A DNA stretch of 6,199 nucleotides from Ignavibacteria bacterium (GCA_030835005.1 JAUQWT010000151.1:1-6199), one strand, 5' to 3'. Counted from the stretch's first letter, positions 1 through 6,012 are shown. The notes: generated by a model from the sequence alone, not told the origin. Numbers and translations are program-made.

Positions 1-127
1 CTCCAAAAACAATGAAAGGGCTCTGAAATAGTTCTGTGACAGTGAAAAGGACTCCAAATAGAACCAATGAAGTCACAGAGATCACTACTTCGTATATTCT
101 TATTGAACTTTCTTTCTGGTCCGTCAA
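1..127 (-). CDS. N-terminal part of an unrecognised membrane protein (runs off the left edge)
   Basis: An open frame of 42 codons starts with TTG at 127-125 and continues off the window edge. The peptide begins MTDQKESSIR, taking TTG as Met. It is followed by a long hydrophobic stretch at about residues 14-31 (VVISVTSLVLFGVLFTV), a short polar turn, then PFIVFG. This fits a cytoplasmic N-terminus and at least one transmembrane helix. I do not recognise the family. The frame is closed by TGA a few codons upstream, and TTG is the only common start codon after that stop; I see no clear Shine-Dalgarno site. A promoter-like element lies about 35 bases upstream, so the gene may be transcribed separately from dut. 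It could be the first helix of a sensor kinase, a transporter or another multi-pass protein; the sequence present does not decide. Confidence 0.5.
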   Translation of the reverse strand, partial: MTDQKESSIRIYEVVISVTSLVLFGVLFTVTELFQSPFIVFG

Positions 128-161
128 AATAACTGAGTTAATTCATATTCAATTCAAGATG

Positions 162-191
162 CAAACATAATACTGCGTCAATGCTCCAAAA
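162..191 (-). promoter_or_regulatory. Possible Bacteroidota-type promoter for the left-edge membrane protein
   Basis: On the minus strand TATGTTTG (169-162) matches the Bacteroidota -7 consensus TAnnTTTG. It is preceded at 17 bases by TTTTG (191-187), which could be the -33 element. The position, about 35 bases before the TTG start at 127, fits a short leader. The spacing and the match are suggestive only: the region is AT-rich, and no similar pair was found in front of the other genes that I checked. The rest of the 128-281 gap holds no terminator hairpin that I can see. Confidence 0.3.
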
Positions 192-281
192 TTAAAGAAA
201 TTCTTCATTAAATACTTCACAAAAATTCGACAATTAAATAGTCATATAACCGGATTCAGATTTTCCAAAAGCATATATCAT

Positions 282-722
282 TTATTTACCGGTGTGCCCA
301 AAGCCGCCTGAATCACGGACTGTATTGCTGAGTTCTTCGGATACATTAATTGAAACATGCTCAACTTTGCAAATTACCATTTGCGCAATTCTTTCCCCGA
401 ATTTTACAGCAAAATCCTCTTTTCCGAAATTACTGAGCAGTATTTTCAGTTCACCCCTGTAGTCGGCGTCAATTGTGCCTGGAGAGTTAATTATGCCTAC
501 ATTATGTTTCAGCGCAAGACCGCTTCTTGGTCTTATCTGTGCCTCATACCCAACAGGTACTTCAAGTATCAGGTTGGTCGGGATTAGTTCGGTCGTCATT
601 GGTGCTACAACAATATTCTCAATTGATGCTGAGGTGACATCCATTCCTGAGGCGTGTTCGGTTGCATACGCAGGCAGAGGATTATTAAGGTTTTTATCTA
701 TTTTTTTTATCTTTAATATCAT
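282..722 (-). CDS. dut: dUTP diphosphatase (dUTPase), trimeric class
   Basis: This enzyme hydrolyses dUTP to dUMP and pyrophosphate in the cytoplasm, which keeps uracil out of DNA and supplies dUMP for thymidylate synthesis. The 146-residue protein has the usual full length and all five trimeric-dUTPase motifs. Motif 1 is ASGMDV (24-29), motif 2 is RPRSG (64-68), and motif 3 is GTIDADYRG (82-90) with catalytic Asp85 and uracil-contacting Tyr88. Motif 4 is GERIAQ (109-114). Motif 5 is the glycine-rich RDSGGFGHTG (136-145), which closes over the substrate phosphates. The ATG at 722 is chosen because it opens directly on the first beta-strand; no good Shine-Dalgarno site precedes it. The terminator of the upstream gene ends only about 12 bases before this ATG, so expression must come from readthrough or from a promoter overlapping that hairpin. 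The family call is very secure. Confidence 0.97.
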   Translation of the reverse strand: MILKIKKIDKNLNNPLPAYATEHASGMDVTSASIENIVVAPMTTELIPTNLILEVPVGYEAQIRPRSGLALKHNVGIINSPGTIDADYRGELKILLSNFGKEDFAVKFGERIAQMVICKVEHVSINVSEELSNTVRDSGGFGHTGK

Positions 723-734
723 TTATTCATGGTT

Positions 735-765
735 AAACAAAAAAGGCAGCCCAAAGGCTACCTTT
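735..765 (-). terminator. Rho-independent terminator of the DUF4190-like gene
   Basis: In the minus-strand transcript a 10-bp stem (765-756 with 751-742) closes a 4-base loop and contains one G-U wobble pair. A run of six T (744-739) and then GTTT follow it. On the plus strand the same pair would be an A-C mismatch, which supports use on the minus strand. It begins about 20 bases after the stop codon of the gene at 785-1156 and ends about 12 bases before the dut start. Confidence 0.85.
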
Positions 766-784
766 AGTTCTCGAATTCAGCCGA

Positions 785-1156
785 TTAATTGCTTGTAGCA
801 ATTGCTAAAACTATTATCAAAACGTAAACTAGCCCGAATAGAATCGATAGAATTACGTTTACAATACCAAGCCACATACCAATCTTTGCCAGTGTTCTTC
901 CTGCTTCAGAAGATTCACCGCGGTCGATCTTGCCTAGCTCTCCTTTACCCATTATCCATGCAACAATTCCGAGGATAAACGGGCAGAATACATAGGCTAA
1001 TATACCTGCGACAAGAGCTATTATAGCGTTTGTACTTGCGCTTCCGCCTGCACCCATATTCCCTGCCGGAGGGGGCGGAGGTGGTGACGACATACTTGGC
1101 GGAGGAGGGGGAGGCGGAGCTCCAAAATCAGTCTGAAAGTGTTTGTATTGTTTCAT
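785..1156 (-). CDS. Small DUF4190-like membrane protein with polyproline N-terminus
   Basis: This is a 123-residue protein. The N-terminal third is soluble and low-complexity, with seven prolines at 14-20 and six at 25-30, followed by a Gly/Ala/Ser linker (31-42). Two hydrophobic helices follow at about 43-69 and 92-119. Between them lies the polar stretch GKGELGKIDRGESSEAGRTL, with a small-residue pattern (IMGKGEL...GRTLAKIGMWLGIV) typical of DUF4190-type proteins. The molecular function of that family is not known. A strong Shine-Dalgarno sequence, AAAGGAG at 1170-1164, stands 7 bases before the ATG and fixes the start. The gene sits between two terminators, so it is probably its own transcription unit, although I could not identify its promoter in the short gap. 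Translation of the proline runs would be expected to need EF-P (general knowledge). The membrane call is firm; the family call is by pattern only. Confidence 0.82.
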   Translation of the reverse strand: MKQYKHFQTDFGAPPPPPPPSMSSPPPPPPAGNMGAGGSASTNAIIALVAGILAYVFCPFILGIVAWIMGKGELGKIDRGESSEAGRTLAKIGMWLGIVNVILSILFGLVYVLIIVLAIATSN

Positions 1157-1163
1157 TTGTTTT

Positions 1164-1170
1164 CTCCTTT
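1164..1170 (-). promoter_or_regulatory. Ribosome binding site of the DUF4190-like gene
   Basis: AAAGGAG on the minus strand, 7 bases before the ATG at 1156. It is the best Shine-Dalgarno match among the genes of this window, and it shows that the organism can use this signal although most of its neighbours lack it. Confidence 0.8.
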
Positions 1171-1195
1171 AATTTAGAAACCTTTAATGCAAAAT

Positions 1196-1232
1196 AAAAA
1201 ACCGATTTCTATTAATCCACAGAAATCGGTTT
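1196..1232 (-). terminator. Rho-independent terminator at the end of the signalling operon
   Basis: A perfect 12-bp inverted repeat (1199-1210 and 1221-1232, AAACCGATTTCT and its complement) with a 10-base loop is followed on the minus strand by six T (1201-1196) and then ATTTT. It lies about 25 bases after the stop of the last receiver gene. It separates the signalling operon from the DUF4190-like gene. The plus strand lacks an equal T-run, so the orientation is clear. Confidence 0.92.
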
Positions 1233-1256
1233 ATACAACAAATAATTATTTCTCCA

Positions 1257-1643
1257 TCAGTTTAAGGAGTTTTTGACCATCTGTTCAATTACACCCGGCA
1301 GCTGGGCTTTTATTGAACTTTTTGCAATAAAGCCGTCTGCGTTGAATTCATCCGCAAGTTCTTTGTAAACACTATCTTCATACAATGTTAATATAATAAC
1401 TGCTTTCTCCGGCCATTTTTCCTTTATCGTTCTGGTCGCATCCAGACCTGACTGATTTGGCATGCTAAGATCCATCAAAACAAGATCCGGGTTCAATCTC
1501 TCTGTCTTATCAATTACATCCACACCATCAAATGCTTCGCCTACGACTTCAACGCTGGGCATGGACTTAATGTACTGGGTAAGGAGCTGCCTGAAATTAT
1601 CGTTATCGTCACAAAGCAATATTTTAATTGTTTTATTGTTCAT
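1257..1643 (-). CDS. Stand-alone receiver protein (single-domain response regulator)
   Basis: This 128-residue protein consists of one receiver domain and nothing else. The phosphorylation pocket is complete: acidic pair Asp12-Asp13 (CDDN), phospho-acceptor Asp58 (LVLMDLSMP), Thr86 (ILTLYED) and Lys108 (FIAKS). With no DNA-binding or enzymatic output it probably acts as a phosphate shuttle, a sink, or a protein-interaction switch. The ATG at 1643 is preferred because the first beta-strand follows within a few residues. An in-frame ATG at 1694 would add 17 residues with no domain match and would overlap the previous gene by 20 bases. It is the last gene of the operon, with a terminator just behind it. 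It is clearly similar to the receiver encoded just upstream (shared pattern P-VE-VGEA-DG-D and SG--A---IK), which points to a tandem duplication of NarL/FixJ-type receivers. Confidence 0.88.
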   Translation of the reverse strand: MNNKTIKILLCDDNDNFRQLLTQYIKSMPSVEVVGEAFDGVDVIDKTERLNPDLVLMDLSMPNQSGLDATRTIKEKWPEKAVIILTLYEDSVYKELADEFNADGFIAKSSIKAQLPGVIEQMVKNSLN

Positions 1644-1674
1644 TTCAGCTAAGTAACACCATTTAATTGTTGAA

Positions 1675-2082
1675 TTAGTTGCCTCGTGCTGCAAGCTTCT
1701 GCTGGGTTGTCTGAATCACTTCCAGAAGCTCTTTATGAATATCATCTGAATTTTTGCCAATATATTTATCAACCCTGTAAACTTCTGCAAGTTTTCTATA
1801 TGACTGGCCTTCGTTTATTGAGATCATGACCACTGTAATATCAGGAAATTTGTCTTTGATCGCGCTCAAAGCTTCTATACCTGATTTTTTCGGCATAATA
1901 ATATCAAGTATGATCAGGTCTGGGTAAGTGGCTTCAGCCTTTTTGATAGCATCTTCGCCGTCAATAGCTTCTCCAACAAGCTCCACGCCCGGAATTGAGC
2001 GAACGAATTGTGCCAAAGCACTCAGAAAATCAGGATTATTGTCCGCAATTAGAACTCTGACTATTGGTACTTGAGCGTTCAT
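1675..2082 (-). CDS. Stand-alone receiver protein with altered acidic pocket
   Basis: This 135-residue protein is one receiver domain plus a short charged tail (QQKLAARGN). Phospho-acceptor Asp60 (LIILDIIMP), Ser88 in the Thr/Ser position (VVMIS) and Lys110 (YIGK) are present. The usual acidic pair reads Asp14-Asn15 (IADNN), so the second metal-binding acid is replaced by Asn. The stretch before the lysine (EVYRVDKYIGK) lacks the common Gly-Ala of active receivers. This may weaken magnesium-dependent phosphorylation; that is an inference. A possible Shine-Dalgarno site, AAAGGG (2097-2092), lies 9 bases before the ATG at 2082. There are 42 bases between this gene and the LuxR-type regulator upstream, and 31 bases to the next receiver, so co-transcription is likely. 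The closest relative in the window is the receiver at 1257-1643. Confidence 0.87.
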   Translation of the reverse strand: MNAQVPIVRVLIADNNPDFLSALAQFVRSIPGVELVGEAIDGEDAIKKAEATYPDLIILDIIMPKKSGIEALSAIKDKFPDITVVMISINEGQSYRKLAEVYRVDKYIGKNSDDIHKELLEVIQTTQQKLAARGN

Positions 2083-2124
2083 ATTATATGACCCTTTCTG
2101 TATAATAAATGTTTTATATTTTTC

Positions 2125-2787
2125 TTAATTTAATGAAATTAAACCTTTTTCTATAGCGTAACGTACCAGGCCCGCAGTGTTTTTTATCGAGAGCTTATGC
2201 ATGATATTTTTTCTGTGCGTATCAACAGTATTATAGCTGATATACAGAATGTTTGCAATTTCCTGGTTTGAATATCCTGAAGCAATTAGCTTCAGAATTT
2301 CAATCTCCCTTTTGGTCAGCGGTACTTCTTTATATCCATCGTTCTTTTCAGTCTCTTTGGCTGTCCTGATATAATTATCAATTATCAGTTTAGAGATATC
2401 TTTACTGAAAAAGTTATCACCGCCTGAAACAGTCTTAACTGCTTCCAATAGTTCTTCTTTATCGGTGTTCTTCAGAATAAAACCCTTAGCTCCTGATCTG
2501 ATTATCTGGTTAAGGTACTCCTGGTTATCGTGCATGGTTAATATCAGTATTCTCGCATCAGGATCCTTTTCCTTGATTACTCTTGTTGCTTCGATCCCGT
2601 TCATTCCCGGCATGGAAATATCCATTATTACCAGATCCGGTTTAAGCGTGGAATACATCTTTACGGCATCTTCTCCGTTACCGGCTTCGCCGGCAATTGA
2701 AATGTTATCCAGACTGGTTAGAATATTCCTCAAACCGTCTCTTACAACTTCGTGATCGTCAACTATTAAAATTTTGGTGGTTTTCAT
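2125..2787 (-). CDS. NarL/FixJ-family response regulator with LuxR-type DNA-binding domain
   Basis: This two-domain transcription regulator has 220 residues, the usual length for the family. The receiver (about 3-120) carries the acidic pair Asp10-Asp11, phospho-acceptor Asp56 (LVIMDISMPGMNG), Thr84 and Lys106 (GFILKNTDKEELLEAV). A linker leads to a LuxR-type helix-turn-helix (about 155-220) with the full signature LTKREIEILKLIASGYSNQE, then IANILYISYNTVDTHRKNIM. Phosphorylation normally promotes dimerisation and DNA binding. It starts 13 bases after the stop of the receiver/HisKA_3 kinase, which is the usual arrangement of a NarL-type pair, so that kinase is its probable partner. The ATG at 2787 has no Shine-Dalgarno site and may depend on translational coupling. 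The target genes cannot be read from this window; the operon itself or the secreted-protein gene upstream are only possibilities. Confidence 0.95.
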   Translation of the reverse strand: MKTTKILIVDDHEVVRDGLRNILTSLDNISIAGEAGNGEDAVKMYSTLKPDLVIMDISMPGMNGIEATRVIKEKDPDARILILTMHDNQEYLNQIIRSGAKGFILKNTDKEELLEAVKTVSGGDNFFSKDISKLIIDNYIRTAKETEKNDGYKEVPLTKREIEILKLIASGYSNQEIANILYISYNTVDTHRKNIMHKLSIKNTAGLVRYAIEKGLISLN

Positions 2788-2800
2788 AACAATGAATTAA

Positions 2801-3883
2801 TTAATGATTGTTATTGTTATTAAAAAAATCTAAGTTTATTTCTAAAAGGAGCTCAGTACCTTGTCCGGGACTTGAGATTATCTCAACTTTCCCACCGATA
2901 AGTTCTGCTCTTTCTTTCATATTCAGCAATCCGAAACCTCCGCCTGCCTGCTTGCTTCTTGTGATGTTCTCTGTATCAAATCCTTTTCCGTTATCTTTCA
3001 CTCGTACGAAGACCTGTGATTCTTTCCTGTAGAGATCGAGGTAAACTTCAGTTGCTTCTGCATACTTGCTTATATTATTAAAAGATTCCTGTATGATCCT
3101 GTATATCGCAATTTCTACTTTAGGGTCAATTCTTTCAAGGGAAGGGGAGACCTGAAACTTAACTTTTATGCCTGTTATTTTCGAAAATTCCTGGCAGAGT
3201 ATTCTCAGAGCCGGTATGAGTCCAAAATCGTCAAGCGTAGTAGGCCTTAGATCATGAGCAATTCTTCTGGCTTCCACAATTGCTTTGCTGATGATAGAAT
3301 CGACCTGCTTGACAATATCCGTAGTTTTTTCTTTGTTAGATGCATTCACGAAATCTATCATTCCGAAATTAAGCTTAGCTGCGCTGAGAAGCTGGCCAAG
3401 GCCGTCATGAAGTTCACGTGATATTCTTCTTCGTTCGTTTTCCTGGGCTTCAATTATAGAAAGTGACCTGATTCGCTGTTCTAACAGTTTCTGGTGGTCT
3501 TCCTCGGCGCGTTTTCTTTCTATAGCATATTTTATTGAGCGGACCAAAAGGTCGCTATCAACCTTATCCTTAACTAAGTAATCCTGTGCTCCAAGCTTTA
3601 CGGCATTGATTGCCGTAGTTTCATCATTAAGACCTGTGAGTACAATTACAGGTATTGAAGGAGCTACTGAAAATATCTGTTCCACGCCGTTCAGCCCTTC
3701 ACTATCAGGCAGCTTCAAATCGAGGAGTACTACATCAATAAACTCATCTTCAAGAATCTCAATGCCTCTTTTAAGCCTGTCTGCCATTTCCAGTGTATAT
3801 TCCATGTTTTTCAGGTCAGAAAGGTACTCCTGTATAAGTCTGGCATCTCCCGGATTATCTTCTATAAGTAAGATCTTTATCAA
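2801..3883 (-). CDS. Receiver-HisKA_3 hybrid histidine kinase (receiver at the N-terminus)
   Basis: This 360-residue soluble kinase has its receiver first. Residues 1-120 form an Rcp1-like receiver: Glu8-Asp9 (IEDNPGDARLI), phospho-acceptor Asp55, Thr83, Lys105. A charged coiled-coil-like helix (about 115-150) leads to a HisKA_3 dimerisation domain with phospho-acceptor His159 (ENERRRISRELHDGLGQ) and the later DLRPTTLDDFGL motif (211-222). The ATP-binding domain has the N-box ESFNNISKYA (266-275), G1 DNGKGFD (297-303) and G2 GGGFGLLNMKERAELIGG (314-331). It ends in a run of five Asn and His. The start is TTG at 3883, 9 bases after the stop of the upstream kinase. TTG is the only common start after an in-frame stop and puts the first beta-strand at residue 3. 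There is no sensor or membrane segment. The likely role is to receive phosphate from the upstream kinase, which would tune its phosphotransfer to the LuxR regulator. Confidence 0.93.
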   Translation of the reverse strand: MIKILLIEDNPGDARLIQEYLSDLKNMEYTLEMADRLKRGIEILEDEFIDVVLLDLKLPDSEGLNGVEQIFSVAPSIPVIVLTGLNDETTAINAVKLGAQDYLVKDKVDSDLLVRSIKYAIERKRAEEDHQKLLEQRIRSLSIIEAQENERRRISRELHDGLGQLLSAAKLNFGMIDFVNASNKEKTTDIVKQVDSIISKAIVEARRIAHDLRPTTLDDFGLIPALRILCQEFSKITGIKVKFQVSPSLERIDPKVEIAIYRIIQESFNNISKYAEATEVYLDLYRKESQVFVRVKDNGKGFDTENITRSKQAGGGFGLLNMKERAELIGGKVEIISSPGQGTELLLEINLDFFNNNNNH

Positions 3884-3892
3884 AATATTCTC

Positions 3893-4516
3893 TTAACTGA
3901 TATTTTCTTTTTTAATTGATACATGAAAAGTTGCCCCTTTTCCGGCATCTGAATCTATCCAGATCCTGCCTTTGTGGCTGTTCACAATTTTTTCACAAAT
4001 TGCCAGGCCTATCCCGGAGCCGGGATATTCGGAGTGATTATGGAGCTTCTGGAAAATTCCAAAGATCTTCCCATGATACTCTCTATCAATTCCCATACCG
4101 TTATCTTTGATTGAAAACTCCCATTGATTATCATTTTCTTTTGCATCAATTTCAATCATCTGTTCAATGTTGTTGTTAAATTTCAAAGCATTATCAAGTA
4201 TATTGTAAAACAGTTTGATAACAAGATCCTTATCCGCCAGAATGATCATGTCCTTCGGGAAAAGACAGTTTATTCTGTGATTACCTGCCGGATACCTTGC
4301 AGAAATCAATTTCATTACCTTATCAATAATCTCTGCCGGGTTAACCTGCACAGGATTCAGTTTTGGTCGTCCAATCCTGGAGTATGTTAAAAGATCATCC
4401 ATCATTCTCTTAAGCCTATTCGAGCCGTCCACTGCAAAACTAATATATTCTCTGGCGTTATCATCAAGTTTGTCAGCGTATCTCTTTTGCAAAAGCTGAA
4501 CATAGCTTGTTATCAT
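3893..4516 (-). CDS. HisKA-type histidine kinase, H-box lies upstream of the first ATG
   Basis: From the first ATG the product has 207 residues. It holds the second half of the HisKA dimerisation domain (ITSYVQLLQKRY to LLTYSRIGR, about 2-50) and a complete HATPase domain: N-box NILDNALKF (105-113), G1 DNGMGID (138-144), F-box IFQKLH (154-159) and G2 GSGIGLAI (166-173). The phospho-acceptor histidine is not in this product. It is encoded in the same frame just upstream, in SHDLQEPLR (4543-4517), where no ATG, GTG or TTG is available. Phytochrome-like kinases of this type normally contain ISHDLQEPLR directly before this point, so the ATG at 4516 is very probably not the true functional start. 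The gene is either broken by an indel near 4650 or uses an unusual start. It is the first gene of the signalling operon, 9 bases before the receiver-HisKA_3 kinase. No sensor domain is encoded. Confidence 0.8.
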   Translation of the reverse strand: MITSYVQLLQKRYADKLDDNAREYISFAVDGSNRLKRMMDDLLTYSRIGRPKLNPVQVNPAEIIDKVMKLISARYPAGNHRINCLFPKDMIILADKDLVIKLFYNILDNALKFNNNIEQMIEIDAKENDNQWEFSIKDNGMGIDREYHGKIFGIFQKLHNHSEYPGSGIGLAICEKIVNSHKGRIWIDSDAGKGATFHVSIKKENIS

Positions 4517-4681
4517 TCTAAGCGGTTCCTGCAGGTCATGAGAGATGATATATGTCAGTTCATCTAACTCTGCCTGACCACTTGCTTTGCTGCTTTCAGA
4601 TTCTCTAACACCTGACTTACTGCTGTTATCTGGTTCCTTGATCCGGATGCCCCTGCATTCTTTGAAAAAATATTCTGCTAT
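4517..4681 (-). other. In-frame upstream extension of the kinase carrying the H-box; probable 1-base frameshift
   Basis: This 55-codon open stretch is continuous with the kinase frame and is closed upstream by TAA at 4684-4682. Its translation ends in a polar linker and then QAELDELTYIISHDLQEPLR, a textbook HisKA H-box with the histidine codon at 4540-4538. It contains no ATG, GTG or TTG in frame; the only weak options are ATA, ATC or CTG codons. In another frame an ATG lies at 4658 and runs ten codons to TAA. Deleting one base from the four C at 4650-4653 would fuse it to the kinase frame and give a 254-residue protein starting MQGIRIKEPDNSS with His40. That the stretch codes for the H-box is clear; how it is translated is not. 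Confidence 0.75.
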
Positions 4682-4705
4682 TTATTGTTAATAGCAGAAT
4701 ATTTT
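4665..4705 (-). terminator. Strong rho-independent terminator behind the secreted-protein gene
   Basis: A perfect 16-bp inverted repeat (4667-4682 and 4690-4705) with a 7-base loop is followed on the minus strand by a run of T; six T lie at 4670-4665, the first four inside the stem. It lies about 40 bases after the stop of the gene ending at 4744. Its T-run ends only 6 bases before the ATG at 4658 and the hairpin overlaps the open kinase frame. The signalling operon therefore needs a promoter inside or very near this element, or depends on readthrough. The plus strand has only four T after the stem. Confidence 0.88.
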
Positions 4706-4743
4706 AAGTTCATTAGACAATGTTTTGATTTAAATTATGCTGA

Positions 4744-6012
4744 TTATTTCTTTTCTCTTTCATCAAAGAAGTCTCCAAGCTTGAAGCGGAAATTCACAAA
4801 GGCTGAAAGCAAACCGAATCTTCCGTTATCCAGCTTTGAAAGCCTGATCGACGGTCCGACTGCAAATGAATTGAGTGCGAATCCCTCAGCAATATTTGAT
4901 ACCATGATTTCAACCAAAAGCTGGAAGTTTCTTATTTTCTTCAATGTTGCATTAACTCTGAAATCAAAAACTGACCCAACAAGTCTTGATTCACGAGTGA
5001 AAAGACCGATATTCATTTCATTCATATAATAAGCCGCATAGAACTGAGTTCTGGTAGATCCGAACATTCTGAACGGATAGCGGAATTCTGCTATGAGGTT
5101 TGAGCCTGTAACTACATTGTTAGGCATAATTGTAGAATCCTTCTGGTTAACGAAGGTATAAAGCGGCGGGCCTCCTCCCGGAGTAACGCCTGTTTCTTTA
5201 ATCTCACTGTAAACACCAACTTCAAGGAAGTTACCAAGAGGAATAGTGTATGTTAGTTTAATACCTCTTGGAGGCATAAATATCGCATTATACTGCTTCC
5301 AGGGTTTGTTCTCAACGCTATCAGAGCCAAGATCATGGGTGTTAAGCTCTCTTATTCTTGTTACATAAGAAATGTTTACACCAAGCATGTTGAAACCTGC
5401 GCTTATTTCGTCGCTTTCAAACGGACCTGAATATTTATTTCCCATGCCGAAAGTAAATCCGATAGATCTCTTAATTGGAATTCCAAGCGGTTCCCAGCCG
5501 AATATTGTGAAATACGGATTAATGTATGCCGTTGTATTCCTGATTATTCTTTCTCTTTTCGGCGGTGCAACAAATTCCTTGATCTTTATCTGGCGTATAA
5601 CATCCAAGAACACCGATGCATAATCAAGTTTTTTCTGGTTCAGATTCTCTTTGTTTGTATTAGCCCAGTTAATAAGTCCATCCTGAACCCGTTTGGATAA
5701 CTGTGACCAGCCAAATCTCATTGCAGAAGGATCTGATTCATCGCCCAAAACCACAAACTGGTTCTGTTCGTTTGGATCAGATATGTTTACTACAATAGTG
5801 TAACTTTCCATTTTAGGATCAATGGCCATATCATCCTGTGCAACGATGAAGATACTGTCATCTTCTGAACGGGCAAGTATCCTGAAATACTTCCAGGTCC
5901 TTGGATTATTGGGATCTTCCTGCTGTGAGAAAGTCTGATTTGTCTGTATCATAAGCGAACATAATATAATCGCAAATAACACTAACAAACTGAAGTTGGT
6001 TCTTTTTTTCAT
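4744..6012 (-). CDS. Secreted, probably outer-membrane protein of unknown function
   Basis: The product has 422 residues from the ATG at 6012. It begins with a signal peptide: MKKR, a hydrophobic core at about 9-22, and a likely signal peptidase I cut after TFS (27-29). The Cys in the core does not form a lipobox. The first mature part (about 30-150) is polar and rich in Asp, Asn and Glu. The C-terminal 250 residues contain many short alternating aromatic/polar strands (such as RTQFYAAYYM and FLEVGVYSEI) and glycine turns, which suggests a beta-barrel or beta-rich outer-membrane domain. I do not recognise the family. The start at 6012 is preferred because it gives a clean signal peptide; in-frame ATGs at 6069 and 6057 would add up to 19 residues, and the one at 6069 would overlap the preceding gene. 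No Shine-Dalgarno site is seen. The gene lies upstream of the signalling operon but is separated from it by a strong terminator. Confidence 0.8.
   Translation of the reverse strand: MKKRTNFSLLVLFAIILCSLMIQTNQTFSQQEDPNNPRTWKYFRILARSEDDSIFIVAQDDMAIDPKMESYTIVVNISDPNEQNQFVVLGDESDPSAMRFGWSQLSKRVQDGLINWANTNKENLNQKKLDYASVFLDVIRQIKIKEFVAPPKRERIIRNTTAYINPYFTIFGWEPLGIPIKRSIGFTFGMGNKYSGPFESDEISAGFNMLGVNISYVTRIRELNTHDLGSDSVENKPWKQYNAIFMPPRGIKLTYTIPLGNFLEVGVYSEIKETGVTPGGGPPLYTFVNQKDSTIMPNNVVTGSNLIAEFRYPFRMFGSTRTQFYAAYYMNEMNIGLFTRESRLVGSVFDFRVNATLKKIRNFQLLVEIMVSNIAEGFALNSFAVGPSIRLSKLDNGRFGLLSAFVNFRFKLGDFFDEREKK

Noticed and set aside
149..208. A 19-codon minus-strand reading frame (MKNFFNFGALTQYYVCILN) between dut and the left-edge gene
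   Set aside because: Very short, no Shine-Dalgarno site, AT-rich composition that would give such frames by chance, and it overlaps the promoter-like element; no support as a gene.
475..798. Plus-strand open frame of 107 codons over dut
   Set aside because: Lies opposite the dUTPase gene, whose five motifs are intact; the plus-strand product has no recognisable pattern and runs through the terminator hairpin.
1644..1694. Seventeen extra N-terminal codons for the last receiver (start at 1694)
   Set aside because: The extra residues match nothing in receiver domains and overlap the previous gene by 20 bases; the ATG at 1643 gives a normal receiver N-terminus.
2804..2821. Short repeat of TTATTG-like units as a possible microsatellite or regulatory repeat
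   Set aside because: It is only the coding for the five Asn at the C-terminus of the receiver-HisKA_3 kinase; too short and imperfect to call a repeat.
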